The notes under the pieces: model-generated
The model's input: the letters and a program-made list of their open reading frames with translations, nothing else
Told to the model about the DNA's origin: nothing
Database searches by the model: none
Origin: Gnetum montanum
Lineage: Eukaryota; Streptophyta; Gnetopsida; Gnetales; Gnetaceae
Length of the DNA stretch: 49,984 bases
NCBI GenBank assembly: GCA_015680685.1
Contig: MNCI01026654.1
Span: 189,110-239,093 of the forward strand
Direction of reading: 5' to 3'
Made by a program: the position numbers and the translations under genes
In this document: positions 11,662 to 22,668 of the stretch, piece after piece
Numbering within the stretch: the stretch's first letter is position 1
How the letters are laid out: every line of letters starts with the position of its first letter

Positions 11662-12305
11662 AGAGAATGCATCTGCTACCACATTAGCTTTCCTAATTTT
11701 ATGCTTGAGTACAATAGTAAACTCCTAAAATTGTACCATCCACTTCATGAACTTGACATTCATCTTCTTTTGAGAATTAAGAAATTGAAGTGCTTTGTGA
11801 TTATCATCCAAGTGAACTCTTTGGACAAGACGTAATGCCTTCAATGCTTAATTTATTGAAGATTAGCATATAATTGCTTTTCATATATGCTATATTTCTT
11901 CCTTAACTCATTCAAATTCTCTAAAATGAAAGCAACATGTCTACCTTCTTGTGAAAGTACCCCTTCAATGATAAGTCCACTTGCATCCACATTCACTTGA
12001 AAAAGCTTCTAGAAATATAGTATTGCAAGTATTGGCTCTCTAATTATTTTTTCCTTCACCAAGTCAACGATCCTTTAGGTCTTATCACCCCACCTAAAAT
12101 CTTGATTCTTCTTAATCAAAGCAAACATAAGCCATGAAATAAGATTGAAGGTTTTCATGAACTAGTTGTAAAATCTTGTTAAACCAAAAGATGATCTTAC
12201 CTTTCTCCCTCCCTCCCACCTTGAAAACATTTTTAGGAGCTAGCAAATCTATAATAGTCTTTACCTTGATAGCTTCCATTCTAATTTAACTTTTAGAAAT
12301 CACAT
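11662..12305 (-). pseudogene. Ty3/gypsy RT C-terminus and RNase H (decayed)
   Basis: Minus strand, from right to left: a thumb-region fragment with HVISKS and EAIKVKTIIDLLAPKNV (12190-12305), a connection fragment, then RNase H with VNVDASGLIIEGVLSQ (about 11935-11990) and the terminal KANVVADAFSR just before the integrase. Several stops and frame changes occur. The fingers and palm, including the YMDD box, are absent: the sequence breaks at about 12305-12318, where gag of another element begins. Confidence 0.8.
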
Positions 12306-12308
12306 GCA

Positions 12309-14353
12309 TTAATATGTGATCTCCCTCTTGAATAAATAACTCTTCATTATAATGAACACCAAATGTTCCTCCTCCAACTTAAACATCATCTTGAGGAGAA
12401 GAAGTTCTATGGTACTCAGGGGCCTGGTAGTGAGGTTGAAAAGCAATGTGACTAGTAGAGTCATGTGGAAAGATTGACTGCTGAACATAATACCCATATG
12501 GGTTAGGTTGATGGTAAGGGTACTATTGACGTGGTGGTGGCATTCCCCATGATTTTGGGTGTTGCCAACATTGATATTGTTTATTCGATTGTGGTGGACC
12601 TCCACTCGGATAATATGTCAATGGCTGGTGGAACTACCTTGGGTTACCTTGAGGGTAAGGTAACTTTCTAGGTGTTTGTCACCTATTTAATTGTGGGTTT
12701 AGTGTATACACCCTAGACTCTTGCAGATGTGGCACTACTGGGCAACATCCATTAGCATAGCCATATTGGCAAATCTCACATCCATCATCATTTTCCGTGT
12801 CCAAATCCACAACCTCTTTAATGATGGCAACTTTGTCCTTACCTTTGTTACATACATACTCAACTTCTTTCTTTTTCCTTCTCTCTTGGTCACCACTTTG
12901 TTCTCTAGACTGCTCTACTATTTTTAGAATAGTTTGGAATTTGTCATCTAGGAAGTTCCACATTTGATCTACCTTTTTCAATATTTCTGATGCAAATTTT
13001 TAAATGGGCAAAGTCTTTCTATTCACCATCTCTTCAAGTGGTGACTCTTCTTCATCTTCACAAAATCTAACTTCCTTCTTTTGAAGGGAAGGATCTCTAT
13101 TGTACTCCTCTGCACTTTCTCTTTTCCTTAACTCACCTTCCTCCTTGGCAACTTGCTCCAACAATCTTTATATTTGGTGGGCTTTGAGCTTGGATAGCCT
13201 TCCTTGGGCAGAAGTCCCAAGGGTTCTTTGTGTTTCGTACCTAAGCCCATCCACTAGATGGTATAGTTGTTCCTTTTGTGAGTAACCATGGTTGGGGCAG
13301 CAATGTAATAAGGTATAATATCATCCCATGGTAGCATCCAAGGGTTTGTGTCCTCCTTGTTTCCATCCTTGGATTTGCTGACACAAGTTGGACACTTGGA
13401 AGTACATTTGATACTTGTTGTTGAATAGCTCTAACATGGTACTCCATCGACAAATGGATTCTAGTTCTAAGGATTGGTACCAGCTTTCTACTTCCTTGGT
13501 CAATGTCTATGGAAACAACTTTAGTTTTTTCCACTTTTTTTCTATATTTTGCAAGGCACATGCATCGTGAAATGCTTGTAAATGGTTTTGAGAATTAGCA
13601 TTGTATCCCCCTTCAAATCATGGGATGTTATTCATATCTAGTCTTTTGATCCTACTATCCTTCTGGTTCCTTGTTGAAATCCTAATAGCCTCTGTTATAT
13701 CTAAGATACTTTGAAAATTCCCTACTCTCCCTTCTTTCATGATGTATCTCTCTAGAATGCCCTTGTCCCCTTTCTCAACTATTTTGTCTATGATCTCTAT
13801 TTCACTTACCATTGTCCTCATGGTATTTCCCTTTGTGATTGCGTTCAGATCCTGAAGGAGAGGGGGAAGGAGATGATGAAGGTGAAGAAGAAGGAGGACT
13901 AGCACCATGATGGCACTTGTAACTTTCTCTTTGATGATCACGGCCTCGGTCGTGATTATGATCAAAATGTCCATCATTGTCATGTGTTTGTGTTCCTTTT
14001 TTAGACCCTTTATGTTCGTTGGTGTCAGAACCTGGGTTATGAATAGTTGAGTGAAGATTCTGATACACAACTCCTTGATTGAAGTCAACGAGAGGAACAC
14101 TCGTGAGAGCACAAAGAAGCATGCTTGGGATTAAGCAATCAGGACGTAACACTATGTTACCTTCTAAATTATACATTTGCAACTATTCATCCTAGTGGAG
14201 GATAAAGGTAAAGTCTAGTACATACTCATCAGGATGAGCATATATCAAGCAAAAATGTTGGGATACTAGTGGATTATCATGTGCACTCTACCTCCTAAAA
14301 TTCATGGTGTCAGACCTAGGTAGTGAAGCACTCTCATAATAAGAAGGAGACAT
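12309..14353 (-). pseudogene. Athila-like Gag, copy A (truncated and decayed)
   Basis: Minus-strand gag homologous to copies B (17425-19700) and C (45200-47154). The probable start is the ATG at 14353, about 120 bases from the primer site. Next come an N-terminal IYAHPDEY motif, an Arg/Ser/Pro-rich middle (13800-14100), and the capsid part (RIKRLDMNNIP at 13618, KEVESWYQSLELE near 13470). The MKKVDQMWNFLDDKF coiled segment starts at 12981. A Cys motif follows, reading CEICQYGYANGCC, where the usual His is Tyr. A PNPYGYYVQQ tail is at about 12480. Protease and pol are missing; the sequence abuts pol of an unrelated element at about 12310. Confidence 0.8.
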
Positions 14354-14470
14354 GATTGATTCTTCAGTGTGCAATACTCTTTTTCGATGATTGTAGGATA
14401 ACTAACGCTAAGGGTTCGTTCCAATGATGGAAGGATTTCCTAAGTTCTAATTATCACACAAACAACAAAA

Positions 14471-14488
14471 TCCCCAGCAATGACACCA
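14471..14488 (-). other. Primer-binding site, tRNA-Asp type (copy A)
   Basis: On the minus strand TGGTGTCATTGCTGGGGA, matching the 3' end of plant tRNA-Asp (TGGCGCCGTTGCCGGGGA) with four differences, all consistent with C/T or G/A transitions. It lies one base inside the LTR edge. Confidence 0.75.
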
Positions 14489-14489
14489 A

Positions 14490-15328
14490 TGATGAACAGC
14501 GAGGTACCCCTATGCCTAGCCATACGAATACAAGCATTCACATGCGATCTGGTTGAATTCCAAGGATTAAGTGCTGATGCACTTACACAAAACAAGGATG
14601 GGTTATGTGATCATTTCTTCCCAAGCTTACTTGTACAACACAATTGTATGATTAACTAAAATTGAGGTATATGATTTTTATGCTTTTTATATTTTATGTT
14701 CTTGGTGCTTAAAATGGGGAAATGAAATAATTGAATAACTAATTTTATTTAACTAATCAACTATTCTCTAACTAGTCCTAACACCAACATTTGTTCCCAC
14801 TTGCCAAACACATCCTAAACTAGTGTAACACTACTGGGATTACCAAATGCTAGTTGTTACTAGGTTATCAAGTGTTTCACGTATGCTCGAAGTGGTCGTG
14901 CCAAGTGTGCTAATTCATTGATAATTAATAATTAATGCTTCAATAAAAATAACATTAATTAACTATTCAAAGCCTCAAATAATAGTAAATAACATGAAAT
15001 GCAACAATTAAGCTATTCTAAATGTTGCAAGGTTTATCACAAAGTTCATCTTTATTTCTGGACATAAGGTGTGCTCAGGTACACAATGCTTGAATAAATA
15101 TTTGTTCACTTTATGACTCCTACTACGGGCACTCAAAAATAATTCTAACTTTGGAAGGGAAAAACTGCAATAGTTCAACTAAGGGACTAAAAATTAATGT
15201 GAAACCAAGTGTCCCCTGTCTCTTATTTATAGGCAATGAGATAGGTTCTGACAATGCATGTCTGATATCTCTTCGGCATCTCCGATATCGTGTATCCGAT
15301 ATCGAGGGTCTGATATTGTGACTCATCA
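14490..15328 (-). mobile_element. 5' LTR of Athila-like copy A
   Basis: An 839-bp LTR with TGATG...CATCA termini, read on the minus strand. Minus-strand order: an array of GATATC palindromes (15262-15318), a TATAAATAAGAG promoter box near 15225-15236, then transcribed regions matching copies B and C. The gag start and primer site follow directly on the left. No partner LTR was found on the left side of copy A, so its target duplication cannot be tested. Confidence 0.85.
15262..15318 (-). promoter_or_regulatory. Phased palindromic hexamer array in U3 of copy A
   Basis: Four GATATC or GATATT hexamers begin at 15263, 15284, 15298 and 15312, so the spacings are 21, 14 and 14 bp. The array lies between the LTR edge and the TATA box, the same place as in copies B and C. 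Confidence 0.7.
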
Positions 15329-15544
15329 ATCCTTATATTAAACTACATTATTAGACCATAAAATTTATAAGTTTGATATATTATGTTTATATTTTCATGA
15401 TGAAGAAGATAAGCTATGCTTGTACCTTAATTTGTATGGTCATCATCAAAACACAAGTATGAGTTGAAATCCTCTTGTGTCAATGTTGTAGTTGGAAGAT
15501 GGATTATCACTTTCTTACTTGGCTGCTTAGGTGGAGGTTGAATG

Positions 15545-16545
15545 GCAACTATGGAAGCTTTGATAGTGGGGCTAATGTAACATGATTCACTATGGCTTAG
15601 TCCTTGATAGAGTATTTGGCAATGTAGGATAGGTCAAACTCAATTAGTAGTATTTTCCATTTTTCCATGTGGTTGTTTTTATAAGAATTGATAGCAATAG
15701 ATTGTAGAATATTGTCCTAATAGATCACATGACTTTTTACCCCCAATAAGTAGTGTCTCCATTTCTTAAGGGTAACAACAAGGCCTAAATAAAAATTTTT
15801 TGTATTCATATAACATGTTTGATAGTTGGAAAAGGGATGAAATATGTAGTAGATAGGAAGATCTATATCATTTTTGTGATGTTGGTAAACCATGGTTGTA
15901 ATAGAATAATTAGAATTAGAGAGATAAAAGGAAAAAGGAAGGTCAAACTGAGGGAGCTAAAGGACTAAAAGCTTGGTAAGAACATGCTTGATTACAACAA
16001 AGACCCCTTAATACTTTCAATATTAATTAAAGTAGTTAATTTCGTAAGAAGAGAGAACATGGAAGAAATTGATCAGTTAGATTACATAAAAAATGATGCA
16101 TGAATTAGAGTCTATCTTGTAAGATGCACATGTCTTTTAGGCACTTAAGGTGGTGGAAGGTTCATGATTGCCTTAACTTTGTTGGGGTCTACCATTATAT
16201 CATTAGCTAAAACTAAGAATCCTAGCATTTTGCCTATTTCTACACCAAAGATACACTTATTGGGGTTAAGGCAAAGACTATACTCATTTCATTAAGCTAA
16301 GATTGTGCCTAGAGTAGTGAGATGATCAATAGCTATAATGGATTTGATAGTTAGATCATCCACATAATCATTAATAGTTCTAAACATCATGTCACTAAAG
16401 ATGAAAGTTATGACCTCTTGGTATGTTTCTCTAGGATTTTTAAGTCCAAAAGACATCTGTGTAGTAAAATATTTCTCATGGGATCATAAAATGATAAAAT
16501 GTTTACTCTTAGGAGTAATTTAAATTTCACTGTAACCTAAGAAGC
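15545..16545 (-). pseudogene. Ty3/gypsy RT and RNase H, distal half (element E)
   Basis: Minus-strand RT picked up right after the B insertion. It begins LGYSEI, passes FGLKNPRETYQEVMTF, and has an intact YVDD catalytic box at 16355-16366. A thumb region follows with LGFLVLANDI. After a decayed stretch, an RNase H end appears at 15545-15800 with KKWRHYLLG and EFDLSYIAKYSIK. The last motif resembles the Tat-lineage 'EFD..Y..QK.IKGQA' segment. Stops and indels are frequent between 15850 and 16150. The proximal half lies at 23483-24130. Confidence 0.8.
16541..16545. repeat. Target-site duplication GAAGC, left copy
   Basis: GAAGC directly before the TGATG end of copy B, repeated at 23483-23487 after its CATCA end. 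A 5-bp duplication is what Ty3 integrases leave. Confidence 0.9.
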
Positions 16546-17278
16546 TGATGGGACGCGATATCGCATGGGCCACGATATTGCGTACACGATATCACATACG
16601 CGATATTGCATCTTTCCCCTCGATATCACGGTCCATCGCCAATTCTATAAATAAGAGGTAACTCTCCCTTGTTTCTCCATCTAGATCTAGACCATAGCCA
16701 AAATCTTGTCATTTTTCCATTCCAGAGTTAGAATAATTTCCATGTGCCAGCAGTAGGAGTCCCAAAGTGAATAGATCTTTATTCGAGAAATTTTGTACCT
16801 ATGCACACAATTTTTTACAGCAATAAAGATGAACTTTTGGATAAACCTTGCAGTGCATGGAATAAGCTAAATAGGACTTTAATTATTATTAATTGTTATG
16901 CTTGGTAATCCCAGTAACGAATAGCATTTGGTAATCCCAATAGCGTTGCATTAGTTCAAGGTGTGAAATAATAAGTGGGAATGGATACTGATGCTAGGTT
17001 TATTAAGGCTTAGTTAGTTAAAGTTAGTTACTTAGTCTCTTCGTCCTTTTCCCTCTTACCATAGGCGATAAAAACATAAAAGATATAAAAATCACATGCC
17101 TCAAGCTTACTTAACCATACAATCGTGAAAAATACAAGTAAGCTTGGGAGGACAACGATTGATTAACCTTAGGTGTTCCATAAGGCATGTAGGCACTTAG
17201 TCTATGAAGCTCGACCGGATCATGCGTGTAACACTCATATTCGTATGGTTGAGTGTAGGGGTACCTCGCCACTCATCA
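16546..17278 (+). mobile_element. 5' LTR of copy B
   Basis: A 733-bp LTR from TGATGGGACG to CCACTCATCA. It has a GATATC array at 16556-16628, TATAAATA at 16646-16653 and AATAAA at 16822-16827. It is about 81 bp shorter than the 3' LTR. Relative to that LTR it lacks roughly 95 bp near 16890-16900 (AATTATT...CACTTGG in the partner) and has one extra 14-bp U3 unit. Confidence 0.93.
16556..16653 (+). promoter_or_regulatory. U3 promoter of copy B: five phased palindromes plus TATA box
   Basis: GATATC or GATATT hexamers start at 16557, 16574, 16588, 16602 and 16622, giving spacings of 17, 14, 14 and 20 bp. Most are flanked by C and G, making CGATATCG-like 8-mers. TATAAATA follows at 16646. The regular spacing suggests a multimeric protein-binding array that drives element transcription; the binding factor is unknown. 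Confidence 0.75.
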
Positions 17279-17279
17279 T

Positions 17280-17297
17280 TGGCACCGTTGCTAGGGA
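17280..17297 (+). other. Primer-binding site, tRNA-Asp type (copy B)
   Basis: TGGCACCGTTGCTAGGGA, one base after the LTR. It matches the plant tRNA-Asp 3' end (TGGCGCCGTTGCCGGGGA) at 15 of 18 positions; all three differences are G-to-A or C-to-T. tRNA-Asp priming is typical of Athila elements. Confidence 0.85.
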
Positions 17298-17424
17298 CTA
17301 AGTTGTTTGTGTGCTAAGTAGAGCATAGGAAATCATCCACATCATTGGGAAGCTTAAACAAACCCTTAGGGTTAATCAGATAAAACTTTAAACAACAGTC
17401 AATAGCACACTGAGTAAGATAGCA

Positions 17425-19700
17425 ATGTCTTCTTCTTCTCATAAAAGCACTTCGCCACCTAGGGATCACACAAGAGACAATTGGCAACATAGCATACATA
17501 ACCAAGAATCACTAGTTCCTCAACAGTATTGGGTGGTATATACTCATCCTGATGAATATATACCCAATTTTACTTTTATCCTCCATCAGGATGAACAACT
17601 GCATTGGTGAGATTTGCAAGGTAACATAGTGTTACCCCTAGATCATGCAGTCCCCAACATGCTCCTTCGTGCTCTTGCATAGATAGGCATGACAAAGCTA
17701 TACGCTGAATACGCTGCATGTGATTATGACACAAGGGATTACCATCCCACAGTAGCACAACATTTAAGGGACTCATGGTAGGAGAGCCACCATACACTGT
17801 TGAAGGATAAAGGGGTCCCACACATCCTAAGAGAAATTGGAGATGGTGAACCAATTCTAACAAGTTCTCCATCAAATGATGTTTCCCCTCCTAATGATGG
17901 TGAGGAGGTGGGGTATCAGAACCTACACTCCATGATTCACAATCCTAGTTTTGATCCCCATGAACACCAAGTGTTCAATGAGGGAAAAAGCCACATGACA
18001 AGGACAGGCATTCGGATAGTCATCACGATCGGGGCCGTAACCACTGAAGATAAGGTAAGAAACATCATCATGGTGATGGTTCCCCTTATTCTTCACCTTC
18101 ATCGCATCATTCACCCTCTTCTTCCACATTAGGATGTAGTCACAAAGAGCACAACCATGAGGATAATGGTAAGCAAGATGAGAGACCTCTATGAGAGAGT
18201 TGAGAGAGAGGACGAGGGCATTAGAGAGAATCAAGGCATGATAGAAGGGAAAGAAGGGAACAACGTAGGCATCATAGACTCCATGAGAGGAATGACAATG
18301 AAGAACTCCTACTAGCAACCCATAGTATGTTAGACATTACAGAGGCTATGAGAATACCTAGAAGGCACCAAAAAGATAGTCGAATCAAGAGACTAGACAT
18401 TAATAATATCCCACAATTCGAAGGGGGATACAACATTGATCCGTAGAACCACTTATAGGAATTTCATGATGCCTATTCCTTGCAGAATATTGAAAATGAG
18501 TGGCAAAAGTTAAATTCATTCCCTAGGATACTCATAAAAGAAGTAGAAATTTGGTACTAGTCTTTAGAGCTGGAATCGATTAGAAGATGGAGTAAGATGC
18601 TAGAACTATTCAACGATAAATATCAAACGTACTCTAGAGTGTCCAACTTGCATAAGCAGATCCAAGGATGGAAGTAGGGTAATCATAAACCCTTGGATGT
18701 TGCCATGGGCCAATATTATGCATTGCTACATCATTGCCCGGGCCATGGCTATGCACAATGGGATCAACTCTACCACCTTGTAGATGGGCTAAGACACGAA
18801 ACTAGGAGAACCCTTGGAACATATGCCCAAGGGAGATTATCTAAACTTAGGTTCCATGAAGTTCATAGATTGTTGGAGCAAGTAGCCAAGGAATAAGATG
18901 AACTACAGAAAAAAGAGAGCATGGAAGAGTATAACCGTGATCCTTCCCTCTGAAAGAAGGGAGTAAGATTCTATGTGGAAGAGGATAAGTGACCACTCGA
19001 AGATTTGGTGAATAGAAAAACCTTGCCACTTCAAAAGTTAACCACTGAAGTGTCAGATAAGGTAGATCAAATGTGGGACTCCTTAGATAGTAGATTCGAA
19101 ACCATTTTAAAAATCGTAGAGGAGTCTAAGGAGCGAAGGAGTGAATATGATAAGAAAAAGAGGAGAGATTCAGACCATGCACATAACAAGGGTAAGGGAA
19201 AAATGACTATCACCAATGAGGTTTTGGATTCCAATACGGATGATGATGGTGGATGTGAAATATGCCAGTATGACCATCCTAAAGGATGTTTCCCAATAAT
19301 CTCACATCTGCAAGGGTCTGAGGTGTATGCACTCAACCCAAGACTTAACAAATGATAGGCACTCCGAAGCTTACCTTATCCCCAAGGTAACCGAAGACAA
19401 TTCTACCAACTGTTAACATGCTATCTAAGTGGAACTCTGCCACAACCTATCAAGCAACACTAGTAGTGGCAATACCCACAATCATGGGGGATGCCACGAC
19501 CTAGGCAACAATACCCTTACTTGCAACCAAATCCATATGGCTATTACGTGCAGTAGCCGGCTTGTCCAAGTGACTTTCTGAGTCACATGACCCCATAATG
19601 GCACTACCAGGTTTGAGAGTATTTTAAGACTCCCTCTCCTAGAAGAGACACTCCACATGCATACCATCCTCCAAATCCATACGCATCTCTTACGCTGATA
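17425..19700 (+). pseudogene. Athila-like Gag, copy B
   Basis: The start at 17425 aligns with the gag starts of copies A and C. Order: N-terminal YWVVYTHPDEY; a variable Ser/His-rich middle (17880-18130); the capsid core from about 18380 (SRIKRLDINNIPQF, then RWSKMLELFNDKYQTYSRV near 18585-18635, then LLHHCPGHGYAQWDQLYHLVDGL at 18725-18790). A coiled segment follows (KVDQMWDSLDSRFETILKI from about 19060). A short Cys box reads CEICQYDHPKGC (19256-19291). The frame from about 18350 is shared with protease. About ten stops, mostly TAG or TGA, break it; a frame change lies between 17600 and 18350. Not functional as it stands. Confidence 0.88.
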
Positions 19701-19724
19701 GTTCCACTACCACCTGCTCCAACG

Positions 19725-20411
19725 ATGCAAGGGGAACTCCCCACTCAACCGCAACAACGTAATGCTATGAGAGCTGTAAACCTTCAACCCACTACTGGTT
19801 CTAACAATTGTACAAAGCTAAGACCTTTCTTTAGAACCAATAGTCCAAACAAGCTCTCAAAACCACAAGTGGTTGAGTCTATGACCACTCCTCCATTAAG
19901 AAAGGCTTTGGAGCTCCCTTCAAACCAACAACAAAGCTCAATGCACGTGGTTATGTTAACACATGTTGTCACTGACTGGATAAAGGTGGGCCACCTTCCC
20001 AGGAAACTCTCTAACCCTGAAAGTTCCTTAATCTACCTCCAAGTTGTTGGGAATGAACCACGTAAGGCTCTTCTTGACTCAGGTTCTAGAGTCAACTTAA
20101 TATCATAAGAGATGTATAAAGCCTAAAACTTGCCTCCACTCAAGAAGAGCAATATTCAATTAGATATAGCTAACCAATCCATCACTATCCCTTTGGGACT
20201 GGTGGAGGACATTGTTACCACTGTGTGTGGTTGGTCATACCCAGCTGATTTCCTAGTGATAGAAGTTAACAATAACAAAGGGGATTTCCCAATTATAATG
20301 GGGAGGGCATGGCTAAGTATCATTAACACATGCCTAGGAATCCACGATCTTTCCTGTGAAATATTTAATGAAAACATTTATGGAAAGATCGAGAAGATGA
20401 AAGTTCCATGA
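19725..20411 (+). pseudogene. Retropepsin-type protease, copy B
   Basis: In the same frame as gag. It has KALLDSGSRVNLIS at about 20070-20108, an intact D-S-G active-site loop, and a second-half motif FPIIMGRAWLSII (about 20287-20325) that matches the plant Ty3 'I.LGRPWL' strand. A stop follows the active-site block at 20107-20109 and another ends the block at 20409-20411. In a live element this protease would cut the Gag polyprotein. Confidence 0.85.
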
Positions 20412-20927
20412 ATCACATATAGTGATACAGAGGGTGATGATGTACAGGAGTGTTCAACATCTCCTGTATGCAACCAATGTGCCCAAGAAACTCATATAAA
20501 AAGGTTCTTGTATGTAGCAACCACACAACAAGAAAACACCCAGTGGTTGATAGCTAATAAGGAGAGCAACTCACAAACATGTATGGAACTAATTGGGGGA
20601 ACAACTCATGTCCACAATGAAAGCATAAATACATTGGAGTATGAGCATTGCCGACTTTCACCACTTAACCTAAAAACATCAATTGGGAGAAGTTGCACAC
20701 TTCTAAAAATTCAAACAAATGCTCATTATTTCAAATCTCTCCTTTCCAATTCAGTCATGGGAGAGATGGCCGCCTATGCTAATCATTTGAGGCCCTCAAT
20801 TATTTTAAGTTTTTGTTTCACATATTTTTATTTTACAATTTCTTTAACTTTTCTTGTTTTTGTTTTACAAAATCATTTACACTTTTTCATTTCTTTGTAT
20901 GTGTGTGTATGTTATCCATTTTGTTAA
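20412..20927 (+). pseudogene. Post-protease tail, copy B
   Basis: The same frame stays open after the protease for about 170 codons. It is acidic at first (YSDTEGDDVQECS) and then becomes a hydrophobic, AT-driven tail after 20810. In full Athila elements the linker to reverse transcriptase would begin here; in copy B the frame runs into non-coding sequence instead. This marks where pol has been lost. Confidence 0.6.
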
Positions 20928-22656
20928 TTTTGTCATTTAATAAGTGCTCCAAAGATGGTATGAACTATTTTCCATTAATTTCTCATGTTTGATTTTTACC
21001 TTTAAGTTATGATGTTGATACTAAGGTATGGTTCTTTTGGTATAGCAGGCAATGAGTCCACATCATCCACGCATCCATAAATTTCTAGGGTATCTCTTGG
21101 CCTGGAACTATATAGTCCCTTTCTTCAAAATAATAAGAACTTTCAATGAATCGGTGACTGGGCATTTCCTAAACTGAGGAAGGACTCAAGGATTGAAAAG
21201 GGTGTAGCTTCAAGGGAACTTGATGCATTTGTGTTGGCCATTCTCTTGGGTGCTTGGATGTTTTCTTCTTGAGTTTTCTTACCATTTTGACATTACCCAA
21301 TTATCAATAACCTAAGTAAATAAAAATAATAAGTCTTTTCATGGTGTCGTTCTCATGCAAAAACAAAAAAAAAAACAAAAAGAAACAATGAGAATTCAAA
21401 GCACACCCCTTAGACAAAATAATCATCTAGACTACAAGCACTGGTTATGGAACTACAATAAACATGTTCCCTCTAACTAAGGCCCTTCTTGCTTCCTACC
21501 TTCTCATCTTTTATTTTGTTGGAATGGTGGTGGCTCTTTGGTGAAGGCATTCTTGTTACTTCAGAATGATGGATTGGCCGAATGTATTAATGTGAAGTCA
21601 CTGGATGTGGTTTGTTTAAGGCCAAAGTTGGAATGAGATTTACCAAGCCACATTAATCATTCAATACACAAGGGGTTGTACATCACCTTGTTCTTGAGAC
21701 TCAATTCCATTCTCTTCTCTCCATCATTCTTCCCCCATTGTTCACCTCATTGCCAGTTGTATCATTAGTGTATATTTTGGTTGACGCATTGTTTTCTTTT
21801 TGGTAAATTCTTGTGGTTAATACTTTAACTCTTGTTTCAAATGACATTCCCAAAGCCTACAAACTCTTTGAATGTGGGTTTGTCAAGGCATTAAGGGCAT
21901 GAGCCTGCTTTGGGAAGGACCCACTAGCATTCCTATTTGGTGCACTAGTTAAATTCTTTCCTTTAACATTGTTGTAATCAACTCTATTTTGTTCATTTCT
22001 ATCTTGACATCCATTTCATCGATGTTACAGCTGTCTCTTTTTCTCCATCTTCCTTGTTCCTTTTCTTTTTCTCCATTCTCTCGCTACTAGAAGTTCGCTC
22101 TTAGTCATGGGGGTCCTAACCCAATTTTTTCAATTTTTTCCTAACCCCTACACCTTCAGTAGTCATCGTTAGTATATCTCCATATCCGTATCAACTATGT
22201 CACAACTCAACCAATGGACCTTACACTTAAGAAAGGTATCAATTGCATTATGATTCATTTACCCTTGCTAATATAAGACTGTGTTGTGTGTGTAGATGGC
22301 AATCATGCAACAACGAGTTGGATTTGGAGGGAACACTTGGAATGGATCAATGCTGAAGCAGTTATGCAAGGAGCAAGATCGATGGCGCGCTTCTAGATGG
22401 ACAATGAAAGGAATAATCCTGGTGTTGGTAGCAACAGACTTCTTCTCTCTCTCTCTCTTTCTCTCTTAGCTGCCAAATAAGGCTTGATGTCAAATGTATA
22501 AAGTGTTCACTCTTGTTATCATGAACACCAGTTTTGTCATGTTTTGTAATGATGATCCATTCACATGTCATCCCATTCATCATTAGTTCCATTCAATTCA
22601 ATAATCCCATACCTTCCCAATATTTTGTAAGGAACTCAAGGATGAGTTTTTATTCA
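20928..22656. other. Non-coding interior of copy B replacing pol
   Basis: About 1.7 kb with no RT, RNase H, integrase or env-like motif in any frame. It holds A-rich and T-rich tracts (21360-21385), a CT microsatellite and a short minus-strand open frame (22362-22592) without motifs. Confidence 0.7.
22441..22468 (+). repeat. CT dinucleotide microsatellite
   Basis: A TCTTCTCTCTCTCTCTCTTT-type run of about 28 bases within the non-coding part of copy B. Confidence 0.9.
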
Positions 22657-22658
22657 AT

Positions 22659-22668
22659 CATGGGGGTA
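22659..22668 (+). other. Polypurine tract of copy B
   Basis: CATGGGGGTA directly abuts the 3' LTR start. The same GGGGGTA core is found, on the minus strand, at the corresponding place in copy C (36051-36062), which supports its role as the plus-strand primer. Confidence 0.75.

Noticed and set aside
15123-15329. 68-codon minus frame at the A LTR
   Set aside because: It lies wholly inside the LTR U3/R region and has no motif.
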